Shown here piece by piece: positions 1 through 12,940 of a stretch of 64,000 bases of DNA. The DNA lies in contig DFTB01000006.1 of NCBI GenBank assembly GCA_002382975.1, positions 248,001-312,000 of the forward strand. Reading direction: 5' to 3'. Position 1 is the first letter of the stretch, and each line of letters begins with the position of its first letter. Under the pieces are notes generated by a model. It saw only the letters and a program-made list of their open reading frames with translations, made no database searches and was not told the origin of the DNA. The stretch is from Fibrobacter sp. UBA4223 (GTDB lineage: Bacteria; Fibrobacterota; Fibrobacteria; Fibrobacterales; Fibrobacteraceae). The position numbers and the translations under genes were made by a program.

Positions 1-1968
1 CGGCGCAAGTACCCGATGCTCGGCACAGCCTTTATGAGCAACCCGCCTAAACAACAGGTCTATTACCTCGAAAACGCCTACGAATTTATCGATGCCCCCG
101 GGGAATGGTATCTTGACGAAAAAGCCAAGACTCTGTATTACAAAGCCCGGGAAGGTGAAAACATGCAGACCGCAAACGTGGTCGTTCCCCGCATCAACAC
201 CCTCTTCAGCGTGCTCGGCAAGGATACCAAGAACAAGGTGGGCTACATGAGCTTTGAAGGCCTGACATTTGCCCACAGCAACTACCTGCGACCCAGCGAT
301 GAAGGATTCCTGGACTTGCAGGCAGGCATGTTCAATATTGATGTAAAAGATAGGGGGCTGCTAGAAAGTAATGAATTTTGGCTATGGCGCCCAGACGCCG
401 GTTTCCGTGTCGAGAATGCCCACCATTTTAAGATTAGCGGTTGTGTGTTCACCCAGATGGCTGCCACAGGACTGGATTTCGTATCGGGAACCAATGACGA
501 TGTCATCGAAGGGAACGTATTCTACGAGCTGGGCGCTGCCGGCATCATGATAGGCAAGTTCTCTCAGGACTCCACCACCGAAATCCACATTCCGTACAAC
601 CCGACAGACAAAGACGAAATTAGCACCCGCGACACCATCAGATACAACCTGGTAACCAACGTGACCAACGAGCACCAGGGAGCCGTGGGCATCGGCGCAG
701 GCTACCCGAGATACATTGTTATCGAGAACAACGAAGTTTCCTACACCAACTACTCAGGCATCTCGGTGGGATTTGGCTGGACCAAGAACGAAACCGCCAT
801 GACAAACAACAAGATTAACAAAAACAATATCCACCATATTTCTCGCCTGCTCTGTGATTCCGGCCCAATTTACACCTTGTCTAACCAAGGCGAGGGCAGT
901 GAAATCAAGGAAAACTACCTCCATGATTACGCTGCTTCCAAATGGTCCGACTACTGGGTATTGCCCATCTATCTTGACGAAGGATCTAGCGGTTTTGCCG
1001 TTGAAAACAACTCCTACAAAAATTCTCCTAGCGGCGTAGGCAAAAACGCACCCGGCTACTTTACCGAAAAGAACAACAGTGGCTACATATCTTCTGTTGC
1101 CGAGGCGGCGGGCCTTCAGGGTGAATTTAAGGATCTTGCAGACCGTATCAGTTCCATACCCCTTGCCGATTTCAGCGCCAAGATGGAACAGGCTCCCTAC
1201 AACAAGGCCTTCGTCATCCCAGGCATCGTCGAAGCCGAAGATTACGACGAGGGCGGCCAAGGCGTTTCGTACAGCGATAAGGATTACGTGAACGAAGGCG
1301 ACGCCTACCGTGCCGACGGCGTGGATATTGTCTCTCTTGAAGGAACCGCTTGCGGCACAACCCCGTGCAATGGCTACGCCATCGGCTATACCCAGGCCGA
1401 CGAGTGGCTGGAATACACATTGGACGTCAAGAAGACCTTGAACTACGACATGGCCGTAAACTACGCTACGGCTTTTGAAACCTCGTCCATGCAGCTTTTT
1501 ATTGATGGCGAAGCCATTACCGACACCATCGTCTTTGAAAAGGCGGACACCACATGGAATGTATATAAAACAACTTCTATCGGTTCTGTCATTCTTGATT
1601 CCGGAAAGCACGTTCTCAAGATTCTGATTACAGGGGCATACCTGAACATAGACTGGATCACGTTTACAAATCTTGATTATGTCGTTCCCGGCGGTGACTC
1701 CGATGAAGGCTCCAAGGACAAGCCCTCCGGAAAAGATTCCAAGGGAGACAAATCTGCCATCCGTAACCTGGAAATCCTGCGTCTGAATTATGGCGAAAGA
1801 GCCTATGACGTGTTCAAAACAGACGGCACCTACATTTGCCGCATTGAAGGGGCTTCGGCAAGAGGCGGATTTAGGGAAGCCCTTGTTTCAAGAGGCGTAA
1901 AACCGGGAATGTATATCGTTCGCGGGCTCGAAAGTCGTAGAACTGTCAAATTAAACATCGTGAAATAA
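1..1968 (+). CDS. Secreted right-handed beta-helix protein with CBM6 and C-terminal sorting-like domain (5' partial)
   Basis: The frame is open to base 1, so the N-terminus and signal peptide lie upstream; 655 codons are visible. The first ~390 residues read as a parallel beta-helix with repeated N-x-I/V-x-x-N strands and an opening like polysaccharide-active beta-helix enzymes of the GH141 type (ENAYEFIDAPGEWYLD). A CBM6-like module follows (about residues 400-540, starting IPGIVEAEDYDEGG), then a Ser/Lys/Asp/Gly linker and a basic ~70-residue C-terminal domain (YDVFKTDG...GMYIVRG) also seen on the other secreted hydrolases here. The likely role is plant cell-wall polysaccharide degradation outside the cell. 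The GH141 assignment is inference; the catalytic part is incomplete. The next gene starts 49 bp downstream on the same strand. Confidence 0.75.
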   Translation, partial: RRKYPMLGTAFMSNPPKQQVYYLENAYEFIDAPGEWYLDEKAKTLYYKAREGENMQTANVVVPRINTLFSVLGKDTKNKVGYMSFEGLTFAHSNYLRPSDEGFLDLQAGMFNIDVKDRGLLESNEFWLWRPDAGFRVENAHHFKISGCVFTQMAATGLDFVSGTNDDVIEGNVFYELGAAGIMIGKFSQDSTTEIHIPYNPTDKDEISTRDTIRYNLVTNVTNEHQGAVGIGAGYPRYIVIENNEVSYTNYSGISVGFGWTKNETAMTNNKINKNNIHHISRLLCDSGPIYTLSNQGEGSEIKENYLHDYAASKWSDYWVLPIYLDEGSSGFAVENNSYKNSPSGVGKNAPGYFTEKNNSGYISSVAEAAGLQGEFKDLADRISSIPLADFSAKMEQAPYNKAFVIPGIVEAEDYDEGGQGVSYSDKDYVNEGDAYRADGVDIVSLEGTACGTTPCNGYAIGYTQADEWLEYTLDVKKTLNYDMAVNYATAFETSSMQLFIDGEAITDTIVFEKADTTWNVYKTTSIGSVILDSGKHVLKILITGAYLNIDWITFTNLDYVVPGGDSDEGSKDKPSGKDSKGDKSAIRNLEILRLNYGERAYDVFKTDGTYICRIEGASARGGFREALVSRGVKPGMYIVRGLESRRTVKLNIVK

Positions 1969-2005
1969 AATTTTAACCGCTGAAAACTTATTTATACTGA
2001 TTTAA

Positions 2006-5581
<3,576 letters not shown>

Positions 5582-5587
5582 AAAGAT

Positions 5588-6439
5588 CTAGTTAAGTTCG
5601 ATATTGTCGATCAGGCGGGTCTTGCCGAAGAAGGCGGCCACGAGGATGACCACCTTGTCGCCATCGCGGAGGACGCCGTTGAACTTCTGCAAGTTCTTCT
5701 GGTTCACCACTTCCACGTACTGGACCTGGCCGCGATTAGCCAGCACGGACTTCAGCACGATATCCCTGAGACGCACCACACCGCGCTCGCCGCCTTCGAA
5801 AGCCTTCTTGGCCAACTTCAGACCTTCGGAAATGCCTAACGCCTGCTTGCGTTCGTCGGCTGTCAGGTACTCGTTACGGCTAGAAAGGGCAAGACCAGAT
5901 TCTTCGCGAACGATAGGCACCCGATGGATTTCGATGTTAAAATTCAGGTCCTTCACCATCTTTTCGATGAGGAACACCTGCTGGTAGTCCTTCTCGCCAA
6001 AGAAAGCCTTGTTCGCCCCGGATATCAGGAACAGTTTGGCCACTACGGTCAAGACACCGCGGAAATGACCCGGGCGGTAAGCACCGCAGTACATGCTTTC
6101 AAGGGTTTCGTCCCGCACCAGGGTCAGCGGGTCGCCATCGGGATACATTTCGGCAACGCTGGGCGCAAAGACATAGTCCGCTCCCAAGGATTCCGCCAAT
6201 TTGGCATCTGCCTCCAGACGCTTTGGGTACTTGTCCAGGTCTTCGTTACGGCCGAACTGGATCGGGTTCAAGAAAACGCTCACCACCGTCACTTCGCAGT
6301 TCTTTACGGACTCCTTGATCAACGCCCCGTGACCGTCGTGGAGAGCACCCATGGTGGGCACAAGTCCAATGACCTTGTCCTTCTTGATAAGGGGTTTCAG
6401 GGTTTCACGTAATTCCGCTATAGTCTTGATGATCTGCAT
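5588..6439 (-). CDS. panC: Pantoate--beta-alanine ligase
   Basis: Makes pantothenate from D-pantoate and beta-alanine with ATP, for coenzyme A synthesis in the cytosol. The 283-residue length is normal. The nucleotide-binding motif PTMGALHDGH sits at residues 28-37, and the ATP-site loop LALSSRNEYL and FGEKDYQQ (pantoate/ATP site) are intact. It is the last gene of a reverse-strand group folK, deoxynucleoside kinase, panC, only 9 bp after the kinase stop, so co-transcription is likely. Confidence 0.95.
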   Translation of the reverse strand: MQIIKTIAELRETLKPLIKKDKVIGLVPTMGALHDGHGALIKESVKNCEVTVVSVFLNPIQFGRNEDLDKYPKRLEADAKLAESLGADYVFAPSVAEMYPDGDPLTLVRDETLESMYCGAYRPGHFRGVLTVVAKLFLISGANKAFFGEKDYQQVFLIEKMVKDLNFNIEIHRVPIVREESGLALSSRNEYLTADERKQALGISEGLKLAKKAFEGGERGVVRLRDIVLKSVLANRGQVQYVEVVNQKNLQKFNGVLRDGDKVVILVAAFFGKTRLIDNIELN

Positions 6440-6448
6440 ATTGCCTTC

Positions 6449-7099
6449 TTAGTTACCATCGGGAACAAAGTAGGTGGTCTGCCGCGGGCACTCCGCAATA
6501 GCATCCAGAATTTGTTTCAGGTGATTTTCGTTGTGTACAAAGTCGATATTGTCCGTGTTGATAATCAGCACGGGGGCACTGGGGTAGTGCCAGAAAAGGT
6601 GGTCGTAGCGCTCTTGCAGGTCCTTGAGGTAGTTTCCCTCGATGGCCTTTTCCATCTGGCGGCCACGACCGCGAATGCGGTTCAGAAGTGTCGGGACGCT
6701 GGCCTGCAGGTAAACCACCAGGTCGGGTTTCGGCAGGTCCTTGTCCAGAGAGCGGGCCACCTGCTCGTACATGGTGTACTCGCTATCGGAAAGGTTCTGG
6801 GCCGCAAAAATCTGGTCTTTGTCAAAGGTGTAGTCGCACACCAACAGGTCGTGGAACAGATCGCTCTGGATTCCCGTGTTCTGCAACTGCTTGTGGCGGT
6901 CCAGCAAAAAGAACAGCTGGGTCTGGAAGGCGTAGGCTTCCTTGTTTTCGTAAAATTTTTCCAAGAAGGGGTTTTCTGCAAAGTTTTCCTCGATGCAGAA
7001 GGCGTTCCACCGTTCGGCGATAATCCGAGCGAGTGTGGTCTTTCCGACCCCGATGACCCCTTCAATGGCCAAAAAATGCACGCCCTTGTCCGTAAGCAT
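6449..7099 (-). CDS. Deoxynucleoside kinase
   Basis: A 216-residue kinase of the dCK/dGK (dNK) family that phosphorylates deoxynucleosides for salvage. The P-loop GVIGVGKTT is at residues 14-22, preceded by the typical FLAIEG strand; QTQLFFLLDRHKQL and the DYTFDKD/ERYDHLFWHY regions are characteristic. The start chosen is the ATG at 7099, whose first base is the first base... of the shared TGATG with the folK stop; the longer open frame upstream is antisense to nothing but duplicates folK coding sequence and lacks family similarity. Substrate preference (dA/dG or others) cannot be read from sequence alone. It is translationally coupled to folK. Confidence 0.9.
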   Translation of the reverse strand: MLTDKGVHFLAIEGVIGVGKTTLARIIAERWNAFCIEENFAENPFLEKFYENKEAYAFQTQLFFLLDRHKQLQNTGIQSDLFHDLLVCDYTFDKDQIFAAQNLSDSEYTMYEQVARSLDKDLPKPDLVVYLQASVPTLLNRIRGRGRQMEKAIEGNYLKDLQERYDHLFWHYPSAPVLIINTDNIDFVHNENHLKQILDAIAECPRQTTYFVPDGN

Positions 7100-7608
7100 C
7101 AGTCTTCCTCCCCTGTGACGGTGCGGAACGGGATTTTCCCCTCGCGGGCTAGCAAATCCGCAAGCAAACTTTTCACGGTACGCCCGTTCAACGGGTCTTC
7201 CCAATCGGGGGCGATATCGTTCAGCGGCACAAGCACGAACTGCCGGTGCAGAATCTCCCCGTGGGGAACCTGCGGTCTGCCGGACAGCACCTTGTTGCCG
7301 TAATACAAAAGATCTAAATCAATTTCCCTAGAATTCCAGTGCCCCCTGGGCTTGCGGCCCAGTATCAGCTCGGAACCCTTGAGGTAATGGAGCAGCCGCG
7401 TAGGCGCACCCGCATACCAGAAACTCACTACCTGGTTGAAATACGGACCCTGGCCTTCGGGGCCCACCGGCGGAGTCTCGTAGATGGGGCTTTCTTTCCA
7501 GCCGCCGGCAGAAATTCGGCGCAACATGTCACGCCCCTCAGAGAGGCGCTTGCCCCGAGGAGAAAGATTGCTGCCAAGAGCCACAAAAACTCTTTCTAAG
7601 GATTCCAC
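7099..7608 (-). CDS. folK: 2-amino-4-hydroxy-6-hydroxymethyldihydropteridine pyrophosphokinase
   Basis: Transfers pyrophosphate from ATP to the pterin alcohol in folate synthesis. All HPPK landmarks are present in 169 residues: FVALGSNLSPRG near the N-terminus, GPYFNQVV, GRKPRGHWNSREIDLDLL (metal-binding Asp pair) and PHGEILHRQFVLVPL. The start is a GTG at 7608 just after AGGG; it places the ALGSN strand about ten residues in, as in the family. First gene of the folK-kinase-panC group and divergent from rho. Confidence 0.93.
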   Translation of the reverse strand: MESLERVFVALGSNLSPRGKRLSEGRDMLRRISAGGWKESPIYETPPVGPEGQGPYFNQVVSFWYAGAPTRLLHYLKGSELILGRKPRGHWNSREIDLDLLYYGNKVLSGRPQVPHGEILHRQFVLVPLNDIAPDWEDPLNGRTVKSLLADLLAREGKIPFRTVTGEED

Positions 7609-7874
7609 GATCCCTAATATAGTTAAAACAACTTGTCATTTTTTCACTTTTTTTTGACATTTAAGCCGTTTTTTGCTGACAAAAACTTTTTTTTTATTTA
7701 TCTTATAGGGCGTTGAGGGAGCAAAGCCTTCCCAATTTTATGGAGAGTATTTCTCCATTTTACCATATCCCCCATTCAAGTTCTTTTCCACTTAAAAAAG
7801 ACCTTACTATATCAAAGGATAATCTAGTGCCTAGATCAAAAAGTAATCCTGATGAAGGATTGAACGAAGTTTCT
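7609..7874 (+). promoter_or_regulatory. rho 5' leader / folK-rho divergent intergenic region
   Basis: About 266 bp between folK and the preferred rho ATG at 7875. It is T-rich and AT-rich, in contrast to the GC-rich coding sequence that follows. A possible promoter is CTGACA (7676-7681), 17 bp, TATCTT (7699-7704); a TTGACA at 7654-7659 lacks a matching -10. In-frame alternative starts exist (TTG 7713, ATG 7740) and would add up to 54 residues to Rho. A long leader would fit autoregulation of rho by attenuation, which is known in other bacteria but not shown here. Confidence 0.35.
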
Positions 7875-9713
7875 ATGACCCCCGAACAGAATCAAGCCGC
7901 AGAGGCAGACAAGCCCAAGCGTCGCGGTCGCCCCCCGAAAAAAGCAAAAGAAGATGGCGATGTCCAGAAGGCCGCCGCCGAATTCATGGAAGCGGAAAAG
8001 AAAGCCGAATCGAAAGCCACACCCGTAGCCCCGGCCGAAAAAGCAGCGCCGGCAAGCAATGCCGCTCCCGTAGCCGACGGAGCCCCAGCCGTTGCTGCGG
8101 CCGCACCGACCGAAAACAAGGGACAAAACCCGCAACAGGGCAACGCCCAGCAGCAAGGCCAGAATCAGAACGGCCAACAGCAAGGCCAAAACAACCAAGG
8201 CCAGGCACAAATCAACCAAAATCAGAACAGAGGCAACCAGGGCCAGCAAAACAACCAGAATAACCAGGGCGGCCAGGGCAACAACAAGTTCAACAACAAT
8301 AAATTCAACAAGTTTAACAAGTTCAAGAACCGCCACGGCAAGAACCTGCCCCAGGACGATTTTTTGGACGAAAGTATCCAGCTGCCGCCGCCGGACCCCG
8401 AGAAGGTGGCCGCCGCGCGGGCCAAGTGGAGAGAACTCCGCGGGCTCCCCATGTTCGAGCTCCAGCGCCAGGCCGACGAACTGGGAATCCCCGACTTCAA
8501 GACCATGCGCAAGCAGGCCCTGGTCTATAGCATCTTGAGCGCCACCACCGGCGAAGACTGCCCCATCTATACCGAGGGCGTGCTAGAAATCATTCCCGAC
8601 GGCGGACACGGATTCTTGCGGAACCCCGACCACAACTACCTGGCGGGCCCCGACGACATCTACATCAGCCGTAACATCATCCGCCGTTATGACCTGAAGA
8701 TGGGCGACACCATCACCGGCCAGATCCGCCAGCCCAAGGAAGGCGAAAAGTATTTTGCCCTCATGCGCATTGACACGGTGAACTTCGAACCTCCCGAGAA
8801 AACCAAGCGCCGTATGGCTTTCGAATACCTGACGCCCATCCACCCCATCGAAAGGCTTAACCTGGAATGGGACCCTCAAGAATACAGCACCCGCATCATG
8901 AACCTGTTCACCCCCATCGGAAAGGGCCAGCGCAGCATTATCCTCGCTCCTCCCCGCACGGGTAAGACGGTTCTTCTGCAGAACATCACCAAGGCCCTCA
9001 CCATCAACCACCCCGAAGTGAAGCTGATGGTGCTCCTGATTGACGAACGCCCCGAAGAAGTGACGGAAATGCGCAAGCTGGTGGACCGCCTCCGCGAAGA
9101 AGGTGCAGCCCGGGGCAAGAACATCCAGGCCGAAGTGCTGGCCTCTACTTTCGACGAAGAACCCACCCGCCACATCAAGGTGGCCGACATGGTCATCGAA
9201 AAGGCCAAGCGCATGGTGGAACACGGAAACGATGTGGTGATTCTTCTGGACTCCATCACCCGCTTTGCCCGAGCAAACAACGTGGTGATTCCCCACTCCG
9301 GAAAGATCCTCTCCGGCGGTGTGGACGCCAATGCCATGCACAGGCCCAAGCGTTTCTTCGGTGCCGCCCGCAAAATCGAGAACGGCGGTTCTTTGACCAT
9401 CATCGGCACGGCCCTTATCGAGACCGGCAGCCGCATGGATGAAGTGATTTTCGAAGAATTCAAGGGTACCGGCAACAACGAACTGGTGCTGGACCGCCGT
9501 ATCGCCGAAAAGCGCATCTGGCCGGCCATCGACATCTTCAAGTCCGGAACCCGCAAAGAAGAACAGCTTTTGTCCGACGACGAGCTCCGTCGCGTGTGGG
9601 TGCTCCGCCGCTACCTGCAGGACATGACCACCGTGGAAATCATGGAATTCATGCGTGACAAGATGAAGTCCTTCAAGACCAACTACGATTTCTTGAACTC
9701 CATGAACGGTTAA
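7875..9713 (+). CDS. rho: Transcription termination factor Rho with Q/N-rich disordered insert
   Basis: Hexameric RNA-dependent ATPase that terminates transcription. From ATG 7875 it has 612 residues; E. coli Rho has 419. Order: charged N-terminus with an AT-hook-like KRRGRPPKK (residues 15-23), Ala/Pro-rich linker, an ~80-residue Gln/Asn/Gly low-complexity segment (81-157), Rho_N helix bundle ([14 protein letters not shown]), cold-shock-like RNA-binding domain ([20 protein letters not shown]), then the RecA-like motor with Walker A APPRTGKT and Walker [17 protein letters not shown]. The frame stays open upstream to TTG 7713, so the start is uncertain. I prefer 7875 because composition shifts there. 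Similar IDR-bearing Rho proteins occur in Bacteroidota and Clostridium. Confidence 0.93.
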   Translation: MTPEQNQAAEADKPKRRGRPPKKAKEDGDVQKAAAEFMEAEKKAESKATPVAPAEKAAPASNAAPVADGAPAVAAAAPTENKGQNPQQGNAQQQGQNQNGQQQGQNNQGQAQINQNQNRGNQGQQNNQNNQGGQGNNKFNNNKFNKFNKFKNRHGKNLPQDDFLDESIQLPPPDPEKVAAARAKWRELRGLPMFELQRQADELGIPDFKTMRKQALVYSILSATTGEDCPIYTEGVLEIIPDGGHGFLRNPDHNYLAGPDDIYISRNIIRRYDLKMGDTITGQIRQPKEGEKYFALMRIDTVNFEPPEKTKRRMAFEYLTPIHPIERLNLEWDPQEYSTRIMNLFTPIGKGQRSIILAPPRTGKTVLLQNITKALTINHPEVKLMVLLIDERPEEVTEMRKLVDRLREEGAARGKNIQAEVLASTFDEEPTRHIKVADMVIEKAKRMVEHGNDVVILLDSITRFARANNVVIPHSGKILSGGVDANAMHRPKRFFGAARKIENGGSLTIIGTALIETGSRMDEVIFEEFKGTGNNELVLDRRIAEKRIWPAIDIFKSGTRKEEQLLSDDELRRVWVLRRYLQDMTTVEIMEFMRDKMKSFKTNYDFLNSMNG

Positions 9714-9752
9714 TTGTTGCTAGATTATTAAGAGATTAAAAGGATTTCTATT

Positions 9753-10556
9753 ATGAACAAGAATATCTTCTTTGCTGGCACTGGCAACATGGGAGGTGCC
9801 ATCCTCCGCGGACTTTTGAATGCAAAAGTCAGCCCCAAATCCATCTTCTTTTTTGACCCCAACGATACTGCCGCAGCGGCGGTTAGCAAGCTGGGCTGTG
9901 TGCGCGTCAAGAACTTCGCAGAAGGCGTCAAAAAAGCAGACATAACCTTCCTTTGCGTGAAGCCCCAAATTTTCAAACTCGTGTCCAACGAGTGGAAAAA
10001 TGCCGTCAAGGCCATCAAGGGCACAAAGACCTTCGTGAGCATCATGGCCGGCGTCAAGCGGGAATCCCTCATCGCCGCACTCGGGAGCAAGAACCAGGTC
10101 CTCCGCGTGATGCCGAACCTGCCGCTTACAGTGGGCAGGGGCACGGTGGCGCTTGCCACCGACGGCGTCTCCGAAGACACCCTGAAGACCGCTGAAGAAA
10201 TTTTTGGAACCATCGGAGTCACCTGTCGCGTCACCGAAAGCTTGATGGACGCCGTCACCGGACTTTCCGGTAGTGCCCCCGCCTATGTCTTCGAGTTCAT
10301 CGAAGGCCTTACCCGCGGTGGCGTAAAAGCTGGCCTTACCCGGGACGTGGCGCTGAAACTCACCCTCGGGACCATCGAAGGGGCCGTAGAACTGGTGAAG
10401 CAGTCCGGCAAGAGCCCAAGCGACCTTTGCGCCATGGTCTGCTCCCCCGGCGGCACCACCATCGCAGGCGTAGACGCTCTCGAAGAAGGCGCTTTCCGCA
10501 GCACCCTCATCAAGGCCGTGGTGGCAGGCACTATAAGAAGTAAGGAATTAGGATAA
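9753..10556 (+). CDS. proC: Pyrroline-5-carboxylate reductase
   Basis: Last step of proline synthesis, NAD(P)H-dependent reduction of pyrroline-5-carboxylate. The 267-residue length is normal. Rossmann motif FAGTGNMGGAILRGLL is at the N-terminus; VMPNLPLTVGRG, LSGSAPAYVFEFIE and the C-terminal signature MVCSPGGTTIAGVDALEEG are intact. AAAGGA precedes the ATG. The sigma-54 activator begins 1 bp after the stop, so the two are probably transcribed together. Confidence 0.95.
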   Translation: MNKNIFFAGTGNMGGAILRGLLNAKVSPKSIFFFDPNDTAAAAVSKLGCVRVKNFAEGVKKADITFLCVKPQIFKLVSNEWKNAVKAIKGTKTFVSIMAGVKRESLIAALGSKNQVLRVMPNLPLTVGRGTVALATDGVSEDTLKTAEEIFGTIGVTCRVTESLMDAVTGLSGSAPAYVFEFIEGLTRGGVKAGLTRDVALKLTLGTIEGAVELVKQSGKSPSDLCAMVCSPGGTTIAGVDALEEGAFRSTLIKAVVAGTIRSKELG

Positions 10557-10557
10557 T

Positions 10558-11868
10558 TTGTCCTCCATCCAGTTATTCTCCAACGAAACCGACACATCCG
10601 CCTTTATCCAGGATGTGCTTTCGTCGGTGAACTACGAACTGGAAACCTTCACCGCCTGGACCAAAGCAGAACAGGTCACCTCACCCATCATCGTCTGGGA
10701 CCTGGATTCCTTTGCCCAGAGCAACGTAGAGGCCCTGACCGCCATCCGCCTTGAAAAACCGGATACCATGATTCTCGTCTATGCCGAGGATCCCGAAAAA
10801 TTCATCTCCATTCCCAACAACCTCTACGACATCATCTTGTCGGTAGAGTCCCTGAAGCTCCACCTGATGAGCAAGATTCTGAGGCTCAAGGACATCTACA
10901 GCGCCAAGATGATTTTCAGGGAACGGATGAGCCACCTGGTAGGGAAAAGCCCCGCCATGGAGTCCCTGCGCAAAACAGTGGAACGGACCATTCTCCACAC
11001 GGGGCCGGTCCTTATACAGGGCGAATCCGGCGTGGGCAAAGACCTGGTGGCTCGGGCCATCGCCTGCATGTACGAGCGGTTTGTCACCGTGAACTGCAGT
11101 GCCATTCCCGACGCCCTTTTTGAAAGTGAACTTTTCGGTCACACCCGCGGAGCCTTTACCGGAGCCCAGAACGAACGCATTGGCCTTTTCGAGGAGGCCA
11201 ACGGCGGCGCCATCTTCTTGGACGAAATCGGTGACATGCCCCTACACGCCCAGGTGAAACTCCTGCGGGTCATCCAAAACAGGGAAATCCGCCCCATCGG
11301 GGCAAACAAGACCCGACATGTGGATGTGCGCATCATCGCCGCCACCAACCGGGACCTGAGCGAAGAAATCCGCAAGGGACGATTCCGCGAAGATCTTTAC
11401 TACCGCCTGAACGTGATTCCCATCCAGATTCTCCCCCTGCGAAGCCGCAAGGAAGACATCGAAGACCTGGCGAACTATTTCATAAGGCAGTACGCCCCCC
11501 AGGGCGAGAATTTCATCTTGTCTCCCGAAGCCCTGAAAAAACTGCAAGCCCACCAGTGGCCGGGAAACATTCGTGAACTGGAAAATGTTATCCAGCGGGC
11601 CCTGTGCTTTGCAAACCCGGGATTTTTGAAACCCGAAGACCTGCAAATCGACGAAGGACTGTACCAGGAAAAGGCTCCGTCGGGAATCGCCTACTGCAAT
11701 AGCTACAACGAATTCAAGGAATACCTGCTGGAGCAGGAACGACAATTCCTGACCGACTCCATCGCCAAAAATGGTGGTTCCGTAAGCCTCACGGCCGAGC
11801 GCCTGGGAATGCTCCGCACGGCCCTCTACAACAGGCTGAACCGATTAGGCGTAAAAATTAAAAACTAA
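10558..11868 (+). CDS. Sigma-54-dependent transcriptional activator (NtrC family)
   Basis: A 436-residue enhancer-binding protein that would remodel sigma-54 RNA polymerase. N-terminal ~120 residues look like a receiver fold with Asp residues in IIVWDLD (48, 50), but conservation is weak, so it may be a pseudo-receiver. The AAA+ domain is complete: Walker A GESGVGKD (155-162), the sigma-54 contact loop GAFTGA (198-203), Walker B FLDEIGD (220-226). A Fis-type helix-turn-helix closes the protein (SVSLTAERLGMLRTALYNRL). The TTG start follows an AAGG sequence inside the end of proC. No histidine kinase is adjacent, so its input is unknown. Confidence 0.88.
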   Translation: MSSIQLFSNETDTSAFIQDVLSSVNYELETFTAWTKAEQVTSPIIVWDLDSFAQSNVEALTAIRLEKPDTMILVYAEDPEKFISIPNNLYDIILSVESLKLHLMSKILRLKDIYSAKMIFRERMSHLVGKSPAMESLRKTVERTILHTGPVLIQGESGVGKDLVARAIACMYERFVTVNCSAIPDALFESELFGHTRGAFTGAQNERIGLFEEANGGAIFLDEIGDMPLHAQVKLLRVIQNREIRPIGANKTRHVDVRIIAATNRDLSEEIRKGRFREDLYYRLNVIPIQILPLRSRKEDIEDLANYFIRQYAPQGENFILSPEALKKLQAHQWPGNIRELENVIQRALCFANPGFLKPEDLQIDEGLYQEKAPSGIAYCNSYNEFKEYLLEQERQFLTDSIAKNGGSVSLTAERLGMLRTALYNRLNRLGVKIKN

Positions 11869-11876
11869 CGCGTCAA

Positions 11877-12869
11877 TTATCTTAAGCCCCGGCCATAAGC
11901 ACAGTAACTGTCTTCTTGCATGTAGTCACCATCGTGGTAATAAGCGGCACGGGCCCTGCAACCTCCGCAACGGTCGTTGAACTTGCACTTGCCGCAAGCA
12001 CCAGAATAGGCCTTGGTGCGAAGTTTTTTGAACACCTCCGCATTGGCCCAGATTTCGTCGAAAGGAGTATCGTGAACATCACCCGCCTCTTCCATCATGT
12101 AGGCGCAGGGGCGCACCTTGCCTATAGGGCTTATGATGCAGTAATCAATGCCCGCAAGGCAGCCTCGGCTATAGCGGGTCTTGATATCCAGCTGATCGGC
12201 GATACGCAAAAACTGCGGAGCACAAGTAGGTTTCACGGGAATGCCGAGCGTGCGGCTCTTTTCCATAATGCGACGGAGCAGGCTTTCGTATTCGGCTACA
12301 CGGAGGGCGTGGTCTTCAATTTCTTTTCCGCGACCCACGGGAATGAGGAAGAATATCTGGTGGTTTACCGCCCCGATTTCCTTGACCCAGTCCATAATGT
12401 CAAATATTTCGTTCTGGTTCCAGTCCATGATGGTGGTGTGAATCTGGAACGGAAGCCCTGCCGCCTTGCAGTTTTCGATACCTGCCATAGTGAGTTCGAA
12501 AGCGTTGGGCAGTCCTCGAAAATCGTTGTGTCGTTTCGGGTCGATGCTGTCGATACTGATACCCATGGCCATGGCACCGGCGGCCTTAAGCTTAAAGGCC
12601 AAATCGTGCGTGATGAGGGTACCGTTGGTACCGAACACCGGGCGGAGACCCTTGCTTGAGGCATGAGTCACAAGCTCAACGATATCCGGACGAGTCATGG
12701 GTTCGCCACCACTGAAAATCATGATCTTGAACCCTGCCTTAGCAATCTCGTCAATCAGTTTCAAAGCCTCTGACGTCGTGAGTTCGGCCGACTTGTTTTC
12801 GCCCGCATCCTGGTAGCAGTGCTTGCAGGTCAGGTTACACTTGTTGGTGGTCATCCAAGATACAATCAT
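11877..12869 (-). CDS. Radical SAM/SPASM protein, NirJ/AhbD-like
   Basis: A 330-residue radical SAM enzyme. The [4Fe-4S]-SAM cysteines are C11, C15 and C18 (CNLTCKHCY), with FSGGEPMTRPD following. The C-terminal SPASM region carries further cysteine clusters (CGKCKFNDRCGGCRARA and DSYCAYG). The ending and overall pattern resemble the NirJ/AhbD proteins of heme and heme d1 synthesis, but peptide-modifying SPASM enzymes share these motifs. No heme genes or precursor peptide are recognisable next to it, so the substrate is open. It is the last gene of a reverse-strand run, 71 bp after the Omp85-like gene. Confidence 0.75.
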   Translation of the reverse strand: MIVSWMTTNKCNLTCKHCYQDAGENKSAELTTSEALKLIDEIAKAGFKIMIFSGGEPMTRPDIVELVTHASSKGLRPVFGTNGTLITHDLAFKLKAAGAMAMGISIDSIDPKRHNDFRGLPNAFELTMAGIENCKAAGLPFQIHTTIMDWNQNEIFDIMDWVKEIGAVNHQIFFLIPVGRGKEIEDHALRVAEYESLLRRIMEKSRTLGIPVKPTCAPQFLRIADQLDIKTRYSRGCLAGIDYCIISPIGKVRPCAYMMEEAGDVHDTPFDEIWANAEVFKKLRTKAYSGACGKCKFNDRCGGCRARAAYYHDGDYMQEDSYCAYGRGLR

Positions 12870-12940
12870 CGAACAAATCCTTTTATTCCTAGAAACTCAA
12901 GTATAAAAAATAATCTTTCCGGATAACTCTGGTTGAATCC

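Noticed and set aside
7713..7874. N-terminal 54-codon extension of Rho from TTG 7713
   Set aside because: AT-rich, no family similarity and weak start; kept as possible leader, though it cannot be excluded.
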